From an uncultured Planctomycetales bacterium (GTDB lineage: Bacteria > Planctomycetota > Planctomycetia > Pirellulales > S012-138): a stretch of DNA of 17,106 bases. The notes under the pieces were generated by a model. That model was not told the origin of the DNA. It saw only the letters and a program-made list of their open reading frames with translations, and searched no databases. Position 1 is the stretch's first letter, and each line of letters begins with the position of its first letter. Both the position numbers and the translations under genes were made by a program. The stretch is from positions 1 to 17,106 of the forward strand of contig CALJLD010000175.1 of assembly GCA_937982665.1 (NCBI GenBank), read 5' to 3'. Shown here piece after piece: positions 8,758 through 14,721 of the stretch.

Positions 8758-9345
8758 ATGACTCGACACCTTCGATTCTTCTTACTCTCTCTCTGCACCT
8801 TCACCCTGACGTTTTCGGCCTTCGCTTCTGATGCTTCCGCGCAGAGCAAAGCTTTCCGCATCAGCGGAGAGGGCGTTGCTCCTGAAGGCATTCCCCTGCC
8901 AGGACAAGCACCACGCCCTCACAACATTGTCGGTCAAGCAACCCATCTGGGAAGGCATTTCGGCATGGGTACGGTTGAGACCGTGGATGCCGATTTCAGT
9001 CAGTTCCCGCAGAAGATCACCGGCACCTTCGGCAGCGGCGAGCCGTTTGTGTTCGTCGGAGCCAACGGGGATGAGTTGGTCTGTACATATGGTCGCGACG
9101 GAGATGGAAACTTCACGGGCGAGTTTGAATTGACCGTATTGGACATCTTGCCGGGCGGGGATCTCCTGGTCGAAGCCGCCTGGTTTGCCGACTTTGTCGT
9201 TGTCACTGAGGAATGCACAGGCAAGTTCGCCGGCGTGACCGGTAGCTGGTTCATGGTCGCTGGTTCCGATCCGTTCATTCTCGGTTCGGACGAGGCGGCC
9301 AGCTATTTCTGGGAGGGGAAAGGCCGTTTGAACTTCCCTAAATAG
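8758..9345 (+). CDS. Small secreted beta-rich protein, ATHLG family, copy A
   Basis: This 195-residue protein has a signal peptide (1-28, cleavage after ASA). The mature part is short on Lys and rich in Gly, Phe and Val, as in a small beta-barrel. Conserved points are GQATHLGRH (59-67), a central DGDGNFTGEFE segment and a GKFAGVTGSW turn near the C-terminus. The gene at 10874 has the same three elements in the same order and is a divergent paralogue. Two Cys in the mature part (VCTY and EECTG) could form a disulfide. I recognise the ATHLG pattern as recurrent in hypothetical secreted bacterial proteins but know no function. A good ribosome-binding site (AGGA, 8747-8750) lies 7 bp before the ATG. 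Gap to the preceding gene is 64 bp. Confidence 0.82.
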   Translation: MTRHLRFFLLSLCTFTLTFSAFASDASAQSKAFRISGEGVAPEGIPLPGQAPRPHNIVGQATHLGRHFGMGTVETVDADFSQFPQKITGTFGSGEPFVFVGANGDELVCTYGRDGDGNFTGEFELTVLDILPGGDLLVEAAWFADFVVVTEECTGKFAGVTGSWFMVAGSDPFILGSDEAASYFWEGKGRLNFPK

Positions 9346-9486
9346 CAAGCCTCTCTGCTTGACGAAGCGTTGACATCCCGGTTCGCGCTTGCGCCGCGCG
9401 CATAGTACGCAGCCTTAGGCACGGGCCACTTCAAGATCGCCGCGTCCACCTGATGGATTACGCGTTGCCGCTTCACTCACAGGCGA

Positions 9487-9504
9487 CGTGCCGGTCGCGG
9501 CACG
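9487..9504. repeat. GC-rich hairpin upstream of PKD gene
   Basis: CGTGCCG (9487-9493) and CGGCACG (9498-9504) form a perfect 7-bp stem with a 4-nt loop (GTCG), 41 bp before the ATG at 9546. It lies in the 200-bp gap after the first ATHLG gene. No T-tract follows. It could attenuate or protect the downstream message. Confidence 0.35.
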
Positions 9505-9545
9505 CGCTTAACTAAACAGACCCACAGTGATAAGTGAGACCCAAC

Positions 9546-10829
9546 ATGAAACGAATCATCCTTTTGACAGCAGCCTTGCTGATGATCGGCGCGGATGTCG
9601 TCCGCGGGCAAGACGTGACGTTTAAATTTACTGGTCGCGTGAAATCAGTATCCGACAATGCTAATGTCCTGAACGGCCAAATTGCAGTCGATGATCCCGT
9701 TCAAGGCACCTATATCTTTGACCAGGCGCTCAAGGATCGAAACACAAACCCAGAAATTGGCGATTATGTCTCCAGCGCAATCTCCTATGGCATGATTGTC
9801 GATATCGCGGGAGAAGTGCTGCAAACGAACCCGGACGATCCCAACTTGCGTATCACAGTTGTGCTCGAGGGCCGAAAACCCTTAGAGCAATATGCCGTCT
9901 ATGCCGAACGCATGTCCACTTCGCTCGGATCAGGGATATCTGTTTATCGCCTTGATTTGACCCTTCTTGATCGCGACCCGCCATTTGATTCCTTTGACAG
10001 TGACCGACTCCCTCTCACACCTCCGGATGTTGCGAGTTTTCAAGATTCACAAATCAGAATCAGGGGTGGCGATGGCAATCTTTCATTCTCCATCGAAGTA
10101 GAACTACACACCCTCACCTACGCCAACGCGGACCCCATCGCCTCGGCCGGCGAAGATCAGGTTGTCGAGTGCGACGACGCGACGGGCGTTTTGGTCATGT
10201 TGGATGCCACCGAGTCCAGCGACCCGGATGGCGATGACTTGACATATCAATGGAGCGTGCCGGCAGGCGTTGTGTTAGATGACCCCACGTCTGCGGAACC
10301 AATCGGACACTTCCCCATCGGCATTACGCTGGCCACAGTGACCGTGACCGACGGCAACGGCGGAATCGATTGCGACGATGTTCAGATCACTGTCATTGAC
10401 GACATGCCGCCGGAAGTTCTTTGCACGACGGATGTGATGTCGCTCTGGCCTCCCAACGGCAAGATGCGGGACATCGGCGTGTTCATCGATGCGACCGACA
10501 ACTGCACCAACCCGGATGATCTGGTGCTGTTACGTGTGACGGTCGAAAGCGATGAACCGGACGATGCCGAAGGGGATGGAGATGGCAGCACGAGCGGCGA
10601 TGTTGACGGCCTGGATGGCTTTGAGGCTCCCGTCGATGTCACAGAGTTCTTTGCCTACAACCCGAACACGGCGAGTTTTGAAGGTGACATCATGTTACGG
10701 GCCGAACGCCACGGGTCTGGCTCGGGACGAACCTACACGATCACGGCCTTTGTCCTCGACTCCGCAGGGAATCTTGCGGAGGCCAGCTGCGTGGTCGTTG
10801 TGCCGCATGACCAACGCGGCAAGAAGTGA
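9546..10829 (+). CDS. Secreted PKD/Ig-like domain protein
   Basis: The product is 427 residues from the ATG at 9546; a GTG at 9534 is in frame but would place four extra residues before a clean signal peptide (1-21, cleavage after VRG), and GTGAG lies about 7 bp upstream of the ATG. Residues 23-190 are a beta-rich domain reminiscent of PEP-CTERM-type exoproteins (DPVQGTYIFD near 50). Residues 195-285 are a PKD-like domain with the ESSDPDGDDLTYQW calcium-site-like motif. Residues 289-420 form an Ig/HYR-like domain (LWPPNGKMRDIGV, ATDNC, FVLDSAGN) interrupted by an acidic Asp/Gly loop (336-360) that may bind calcium. No C-terminal PEP-CTERM or anchor is visible; it ends in a basic tail. An adhesive or matrix role outside the cell is likely. 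The next gene is only 44 bp away. Confidence 0.85.
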   Translation: MKRIILLTAALLMIGADVVRGQDVTFKFTGRVKSVSDNANVLNGQIAVDDPVQGTYIFDQALKDRNTNPEIGDYVSSAISYGMIVDIAGEVLQTNPDDPNLRITVVLEGRKPLEQYAVYAERMSTSLGSGISVYRLDLTLLDRDPPFDSFDSDRLPLTPPDVASFQDSQIRIRGGDGNLSFSIEVELHTLTYANADPIASAGEDQVVECDDATGVLVMLDATESSDPDGDDLTYQWSVPAGVVLDDPTSAEPIGHFPIGITLATVTVTDGNGGIDCDDVQITVIDDMPPEVLCTTDVMSLWPPNGKMRDIGVFIDATDNCTNPDDLVLLRVTVESDEPDDAEGDGDGSTSGDVDGLDGFEAPVDVTEFFAYNPNTASFEGDIMLRAERHGSGSGRTYTITAFVLDSAGNLAEASCVVVVPHDQRGKK

Positions 10830-10873
10830 ACACCTTGATCAACGAACTTTGAAACTCACATTGGAGCAACCTC

Positions 10874-11392
10874 ATGTTCAAACGACTTGTCGTTCTTGTG
10901 GTGGCATTCGTCGCCATCGCCGCTATGAGCCAGACGACGTCAGCACAGACTGTGCCTTACAAGGCATCAGGTTCTAACGCCGAGTTCTCTGCCATCACCG
11001 GAGACTACGGCGGCAGCGGCAAAGCCACGCACTTAGGCAAGCACGTTTTTTTTGGCGGACAGATTGCAGTCACGCAAACCGGCGCGTTGACATTCGATTG
11101 GGAGTTCACCGTCCCGCAAGAGACAATCGCCGCAGATGGCTCGAAGCTCTACTTCGACGGAGTTGGGACCGTGGAATTGATCCCGTTGGACAACCTGGGG
11201 AACTTCACGGCCGAATGGACCGGCGAATTCCATGTGCTGGGCGGCACACGTCGGTTTGCCAACGCTGGCCCGGCGGCCGCACCGCTGCAGGTTATCGCTG
11301 TGAACGATCCCTTCAATTTTTTCACGGACCCGGTCTGGACATTCTCTTGGGAACTGACCGGAGAGATCGACCTGGGGCGACGCAAACGCTAG
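10874..11392 (+). CDS. Small secreted beta-rich protein, ATHLG family, copy B
   Basis: This 172-residue protein has a signal peptide (1-24, cleavage after TSA). It matches the gene at 8758 in order and kind of motif: GKATHLGKH (49-57), LGNFTAEWTGEF in the middle, and GGTRRFANAGP near the C-terminus. The rest is diverged, and it has no Cys in the mature part, unlike copy A. It ends with a basic cluster (GRRKR). The predicted fold is a small beta-barrel; function is unknown. GGAG at 10863-10866 sits 7 bp before the ATG. It follows the PKD gene by 44 bp and is probably co-transcribed with it, so the two ATHLG copies bracket the PKD protein. Confidence 0.82.
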   Translation: MFKRLVVLVVAFVAIAAMSQTTSAQTVPYKASGSNAEFSAITGDYGGSGKATHLGKHVFFGGQIAVTQTGALTFDWEFTVPQETIAADGSKLYFDGVGTVELIPLDNLGNFTAEWTGEFHVLGGTRRFANAGPAAAPLQVIAVNDPFNFFTDPVWTFSWELTGEIDLGRRKR

Positions 11393-11487
11393 TCAGTTGA
11401 TAACCGGGGCATTGCTTTTCCTACCGTAGGCCTTCTCGCTAGTGCGATTATCGTCCGCACACGGACAATATTCATCAGGAGAAACCA

Positions 11488-12090
11488 ATGAACTGGGCTG
11501 TTCTTAGACTTCAAATCATCTTGTTCGTCATGAGCGTCGCAGGTATTGCTCATGCCCAAGATAAAGTCAAAGTGTTGGGGTTAGGGGACGTTTACGAACT
11601 TGAGCAGGTGATCAACGGTGCGGCTTCCGGGGAGCCTCTGATAGTTCTCACGGGGCGAAAGTCCGACTTAGACAACAGTTGTGTTGTTATCCGTCCCGGC
11701 AATGGCGCTGCCAAGATTGAGATTCTTTGGAGACTGACTCCACCTTCGTCAGCTACTGCAGGCACTCGTTTCAGCGTCATCGCTTGGAAAAAAGTGAAGG
11801 ATGATGAGTATGAGTTAACTTTGGAAGAGATTGTGCCTGGAAACGCACAACCAATCATGCTGATCGCGGATACAGAGATCGCGGAAGATGAGGTTGGAGT
11901 TGCCATTGGGCGCCAGGACGAGTTTGGGATGGTCGATGCTCTGGTTTCTAGCGAAACAGGGCGACCGTTCAAAGCATGCCTCCAAGCGGAATGTGAATTA
12001 CGAGCGCCCAACCGTTTGGATGGCTTCCTACTGCTGGCCTTCGATGAGGAGTCGCAGCTCTATTTGTATGGCGCCTACAAGGTTAAATGA
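11488..12090 (+). CDS. Secreted hypothetical protein
   Basis: The 200-residue product has a signal peptide (1-23, cleavage after AHA). I do not recognise the mature part. It alternates short beta-type stretches (EPLIVLTGR, KIEILWRL, FSVIAWKKV, IMLIADTEI) and is acidic. Three Cys (in NSCVV and ACLQAEC) may allow one disulfide. It ends in aromatic-rich LYLYGAYKVK. The ribosome-binding site is strong (AGGAG, 11477-11481, 6 bp spacing), which fixes the start. The base composition looks somewhat less GC-rich than in the PSD1 genes. It is the last gene of the co-oriented secreted cluster, 95 bp after copy B and followed by a strong terminator. Confidence 0.78.
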   Translation: MNWAVLRLQIILFVMSVAGIAHAQDKVKVLGLGDVYELEQVINGAASGEPLIVLTGRKSDLDNSCVVIRPGNGAAKIEILWRLTPPSSATAGTRFSVIAWKKVKDDEYELTLEEIVPGNAQPIMLIADTEIAEDEVGVAIGRQDEFGMVDALVSSETGRPFKACLQAECELRAPNRLDGFLLLAFDEESQLYLYGAYKVK

Positions 12091-12142
12091 GCGAGAGTTG
12101 CAATGGCCTTATTGGAGACCGAAGAAAGCTTAAGTGCCTCGA

Positions 12143-12175
12143 CGTCCGGCTGGCCCAGCGCCGGCCGGGCGTTTT
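12143..12175 (+). terminator. Intrinsic terminator of the secreted-protein cluster
   Basis: An 11-bp stem (12143-12153 with 12161-12171, two G-T pairs) encloses a 7-nt loop and is followed directly by TTTT (12172-12175). It lies 53 bp after the stop codon at 12090 and fits a Rho-independent terminator. Confidence 0.75.
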
Positions 12176-12210
12176 CTTGGGCAAAGACGGCACCGAGGTT
12201 AGCGCTTAAA

Positions 12211-12226
12211 GCACGTACTTACGTGC
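12211..12226. repeat. Perfect palindrome GCACGTA-CT-TACGTGC
   Basis: Two perfect 7-bp arms are separated by 2 bp. It is the first of three closely spaced inverted repeats between the terminator and the truncated sigma gene. Confidence 0.55.
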
Positions 12227-12246
12227 ATAAGGCCGAACTGACCTTC

Positions 12247-12277
12247 GTCGCGTCGCACGTAGTAAGGTGCACGCGAC
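12247..12277. repeat. Bulged 11-bp hairpin
   Basis: GTCGCGT (12247-12253) plus GCAC (12255-12258) pair with GTGC (12267-12270) plus ACGCGAC (12271-12277), leaving one bulged C at 12254 and an 8-nt loop. A single-base bulge in an otherwise perfect arm suggests a structure that has decayed slightly or is selected as RNA. Confidence 0.5.
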
Positions 12278-12308
12278 TGATGCTGCTGGAGTTTTCGTTC
12301 ATGCAAAG

Positions 12309-12812
12309 TCATCGTCTACCACGGTAGACAACCCGTATGCGTACGTCCCTAATGGCGGAAGTCTCCAGGTTGGGATCTTCTTTCGCCAGGGCTTGCAACG
12401 CGAGATCCAAATCGAGCAGTTCTTCATTTGTCAGCGTTTGCAGGCTAGCCAACTGGCCGACATCCAGGTCAACGGCCAGCCGGTCCCCGCCGCGCTTTTG
12501 CCGACTTTTTTCTCGCGCGTGATCAATCAGAATCTGCCGCATGGCTCGGCCGGCCGCTCCAAAGAAGTGAGCGCGGCCTGACCAGACGGGCGGTTTGGAA
12601 TGGCCAAAGAGCTTGATGTAGGCCTCGTTCACAAGTGCGGTTGGCGAAATCGAATCGCAGTTGGCAATGTTCTTCAGACGGGCGGCGGCGATTTGTCTGA
12701 GTTCGCAGATCACCAGCTCGATCAGGCGAGCTTCCGCCCCGGGCGAACCGGCGTTCACAGCCTCGAGCATTCGCGCCACTTCGTTTCGATCTGTGGATGC
12801 GCCCGATTGCAT
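12309..12812 (-). CDS. ECF sigma factor truncated before sigma-4
   Basis: This minus-strand gene is most like the planctomycete TIGR02999-type ECF sigma factors. From the ATG at 12812 it encodes 167 residues; an in-frame extension to 12917 gives 35 residues with no family features. Sigma-2 is well preserved: PTALVNEAYIKL (57-68), SGRAHFFGAAGRAMRQILIDHAR (78-100) and KRGGD (106-110). The linker runs normally to LALQALAKEDP (137-147). After that, the expected sigma-4 helices that bind the -35 element and the flap are absent, replaced by about 20 unrelated residues (NLETSAIRDV and an Arg-rich end) before the stop. No sigma-4 coding was found in the other minus-strand frames downstream. The break falls next to inverted repeats. 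It is likely a pseudogene, or less likely an anti-activator-like sigma-2 fragment. No kinase or anti-sigma gene adjoins it. Confidence 0.8.
   Translation of the reverse strand: MQSGASTDRNEVARMLEAVNAGSPGAEARLIELVICELRQIAAARLKNIANCDSISPTALVNEAYIKLFGHSKPPVWSGRAHFFGAAGRAMRQILIDHAREKSRQKRGGDRLAVDLDVGQLASLQTLTNEELLDLDLALQALAKEDPNLETSAIRDVRIRVVYRGRR
12314..12329. repeat. Perfect palindrome GTCTACC-AC-GGTAGAC
   Basis: Two perfect 7-bp arms with a 2-bp centre lie inside the last codons of the truncated sigma gene, in the part that does not match the family. It has the same geometry as 12211-12226 but a different sequence. Confidence 0.55.
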
Positions 12813-13586
12813 TGTGTGTGGGTTCCATGTGCTTCTTATGGTCACAACTACGTACGATAATCCGGCTTTGGGTGTGCCAACAGTTTTTCGCAATTCTTGC
12901 CGTTGACCAATGCGCAAATTGCCGGAGATGTTGCAGGGAGATGGGCTGTGATCAGCGAGTAAAGGGCGAGTTGTAGAGAATGGCTTTCATCAGTTTCTAA
13001 TGGTTCGCGCTTCTGCTAGCAGTGCCGGGCAGCGCTTTTCTGGCGGTGGTTGGCAGCGGTGGAGTGAGCGGCACCACTGGCGGCGCAAGTTGCATGTATT
13101 CCCGCTGGGATTGATCGCGATTGCGTCTCGGGGCGGTTTTCCGCAGTTTTTGCGGTGCTATCAGGCGAGGAATGTGCGGGAGTGTGCAGACGCAAAGTTT
13201 GCCACGCTTCGCCAACCGCCAGAGGATGCATACTCGCCACAATGCGAGTTTTGAGCCAACTGGGCAAAACTGCTTGCGAAGCTTCAAGGGGGCAAGCAGC
13301 GGACGCCGATACGGTTCATGTTCCCCGTAATAAGGGAGCTTTGCAGACACCAATGCGCCAAGGCATCCGATTCGGTTTTCGAGTCAAGGATTGGCTCGAC
13401 GGACTTTGGCGGAGTGACCGAGAGAACGAGGTTCGATCAAGGCGGGTTTGTTTCAGCCTGACCCAACAGCCAGCGCCAATTTGGAGCTGGTGGGAGTTTT
13501 CCAGACGGCCTTGGCATTTGCCCAACGAAACAAACACGTTGAACCTGCAGGTCGAGAATCGTTCCATGGAGAGGAGACGTCTTACG
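12813..13586. other. Long divergent intergenic region
   Basis: This 774-bp stretch lies between the divergent sigma fragment and the cysteine-rich protein gene. Several frames are open, but their translations lack family features, sensible composition or ribosome-binding sites. It should hold both promoters, though no convincing -35/-10 pair was found. Small inverted repeats occur at 13141-13155 (CCGCA/TGCGG around GTTTT), 13248-13270 (GTTTTG/CAAAAC) and 13271-13297 (TGCTTG/CAAGCA), at roughly chance strength individually. A structured RNA or decayed gene cannot be excluded. Confidence 0.5.
13571..13576 (+). promoter_or_regulatory. Ribosome-binding site of the cysteine-rich gene
   Basis: GAGGAG lies 10 bp before the ATG at 13587. 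It chooses this start over an in-frame ATG at 13566 and over the much longer open frame upstream, and it leaves a clean signal peptide at the N-terminus. Confidence 0.65.
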
Positions 13587-14216
13587 ATGAAATTCAAGCT
13601 TTTCGTTGGCGCGCTGATCGTCGGCGCGTGCATGTGTACGCAAAGCTACGGCTTCGATCTCTTGGGCCGTATGCTTGGCGCGAATTACCATGGTGGCGGT
13701 TGCTGTGAACCCAGCTGCTGCGATACCGGGTATACCGGCTGCGGCCATGACTATGGTTGCGGCTGCGACAGCTGCTGTGGCGGCCATGGCGGTTTGTTCG
13801 GTGGTTTCAAAGGTGCGCACCACGGGTGCAATGATTGCTGCGACACGTGCGGCAGCTACGACTCGTGTGGCTGCGGCGGCTACGATTCCTGCGGCTGTGG
13901 CGGCCACGGCTACGATTCCTGCGGATGTGGCCAAGATTATGGCTGCAACACGTGCGATCCGTGCAATAGCTGCTGCAAGCGTCGGTTCAGCCTGTTTGGT
14001 TGGTTGTTCGGCCATGGTCGTCGCGGCTGCGGCGGCTGCAACAGCTGTGGCTACGATTCCTGTGGCTGCGGCGGTGGCGACTACCACTATGGTCCCACGG
14101 ACCTGCCCGCTGGCGATCAACCCGCCCCGGTGCCCCCGGCCCCGGTCGCTGATCCTTCGGCTTCGGCCCGCTATCCGATGTACATCCGTCCGGCCAGCCG
14201 GATCATCCGTAACTAA
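13587..14216 (+). CDS. Secreted cysteine/glycine-rich repeat protein
   Basis: The 209-residue product has a signal peptide (1-22, cleavage after SYG). The mature protein has 29 Cys in about 186 residues, mostly in C-C, C-x-C and C-x-x-C arrangements. Four YDSCGC units occur (three within codons 91-120, one near 156-163), with related DYGCGCDSCC and NSCC units; Gly, Tyr, Asp and His are also abundant. Two Phe-rich breaks (GGLFGGFKG and RRFSLFGWLFGHGRR) divide the Cys blocks. The last 45 residues lack Cys and include a Pro-rich PAPVPPAPV stretch. Such Cys-rich exported proteins occur in planctomycetes and might be disulfide-linked wall or holdfast material, or bind metal; neither is proven. It appears monocistronic, with its own terminator. 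The antisense frame and the +2 frame are also long and open, only because of the repeat composition. Confidence 0.88.
   Translation: MKFKLFVGALIVGACMCTQSYGFDLLGRMLGANYHGGGCCEPSCCDTGYTGCGHDYGCGCDSCCGGHGGLFGGFKGAHHGCNDCCDTCGSYDSCGCGGYDSCGCGGHGYDSCGCGQDYGCNTCDPCNSCCKRRFSLFGWLFGHGRRGCGGCNSCGYDSCGCGGGDYHYGPTDLPAGDQPAPVPPAPVADPSASARYPMYIRPASRIIRN
13857..14075 (+). repeat. Coding repeats for YDSCGCGG
   Basis: Near-identical 24-bp units start at 13857, 13881, 13911 and 14052. The first two are directly in tandem, the third follows after 6 bp (codons for HG) and the fourth is dispersed. They differ mainly at third positions, so selection on the peptide, slippage or recombination has shaped the array. 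Confidence 0.7.
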
Positions 14217-14249
14217 TCCACGGTCGTCCCCGCCCGTTGGAAAACTCCG

Positions 14250-14289
14250 CCGCCTGGAGCGCAACCGCGCTTCAGGCGGTTTTTCTTTT
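14250..14289 (+). terminator. Strong intrinsic terminator of the cysteine-rich gene
   Basis: A 12-bp stem (14250-14261 with 14268-14279, one G-T pair) with a 6-nt loop is followed by TTTTTCTTTT (14280-14289). It begins 34 bp after the stop codon, an ideal Rho-independent terminator. Confidence 0.9.
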
Positions 14290-14431
14290 GCGCTGAACAC
14301 ATCACAGCTTTGCACAGAATTCTTGCTACAAGATTTCCTGCGCAGCGTGCAAGGCTTTCTTTGGGGCCTTCTTTCGCGAAAGTTCCCTTATCTCAAGCTG
14401 CGCGAACCTCACATCGAGAGCCGTGTCTCCA

Positions 14432-14448
14432 AGACCGGCAGCCGGTCT
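14432..14448. repeat. Hairpin AGACCGG/CCGGTCT
   Basis: Perfect 7-bp arms surround a 3-nt loop (CAG). Flanking GTGT (14423-14426) and ACAC (14452-14455) extend the pairing after a small internal loop. A short T/C stretch follows. It could be a weak second terminator or a regulatory hairpin. Confidence 0.4.
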
Positions 14449-14588
14449 GAAACACTTCTCCTGCCGGCCCGATCTCCTTTCTTGGCGATGGCAGCAGCCT
14501 TCGCACATTTGCAGCTCAAACGCTCTTCTCACAAAAGATCGATGCGACTGACCAACTACCACTGAGCTTCCTAAACAGCTGGTCGCAC

Positions 14589-14619
14589 TAAGCGCAGATG
14601 CGATTGAAGCCTGCGCTTA
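14589..14619. repeat. 9-bp perfect inverted repeat
   Basis: TAAGCGCAG (14589-14597) and CTGCGCTTA (14611-14619) are perfect arms with a 13-bp spacer, about 100 bp upstream of the preferred GTG start. The dyad suits a dimeric repressor operator or a leader hairpin. Confidence 0.45.
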
Positions 14620-14706
14620 CAAGGGATGAGTGTCCGCGCACACGTGCGCGAGTTTTGCGCAGTCAGCGAACAAAGAACTGCCCGCTCGCGCTGCGCGCTC
14701 GCATTT

Positions 14707-14712
14707 AAGGGA
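14707..14712 (+). promoter_or_regulatory. Ribosome-binding site deciding a GTG start
   Basis: AAGGGA lies 9 bp before the GTG at 14722. The in-frame ATG at 14626 has no well-spaced ribosome-binding site, and the residues between the two have an atypical composition for the protein. Confidence 0.55.
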
Positions 14713-14721
14713 ACGAAGCAA

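Larger units (their letters stand above)
14290..14721. other. Non-coding region upstream of the large helical protein gene
   Basis: About 430 bp follow the terminator with no gene that I can support. A 12-bp palindrome CTTTCGCGAAAG lies at 14371-14382, a hairpin AGACCGG-CAG-CCGGTCT at 14432-14448 (flanked by GTGT and ACAC, 14423-14455), and an inverted repeat at 14589-14619. The promoter of the next gene must lie here; no clear -35/-10 pair is seen. Confidence 0.5.

Noticed and set aside
9370..9375. TTGACA as a -35 element before the PKD gene
   Set aside because: No acceptable -10 hexamer lies 16-18 bp downstream.
12997..13353. 118-codon minus-strand open frame in the divergent spacer
   Set aside because: It is rich in Pro, Arg and Leu without domain, signal peptide or ribosome-binding site; probably chance.
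13155..13586. Upstream in-frame extension of the cysteine-rich protein
   Set aside because: The extension has no family or signal features, whereas the ATG at 13587 has GAGGAG upstream and starts a clean signal peptide.
13857..14075. CRISPR-like direct repeats
   Set aside because: The units are in-frame codons for YDSCGCGG, partly without spacers, inside a gene with a signal peptide.
13437..14315. Long minus-strand open frame, Ala/Val/Thr-rich, antisense to the cysteine-rich gene
   Set aside because: Its composition is the mirror of the Gly/Cys codon repeats; it has no signal or domain and no ribosome-binding site.
13675..14565. Long plus-strand open frame overlapping the cysteine-rich gene
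   Set aside because: It is the shifted reading of the same repeats (Ala/Thr/Val runs) and runs through a strong terminator.
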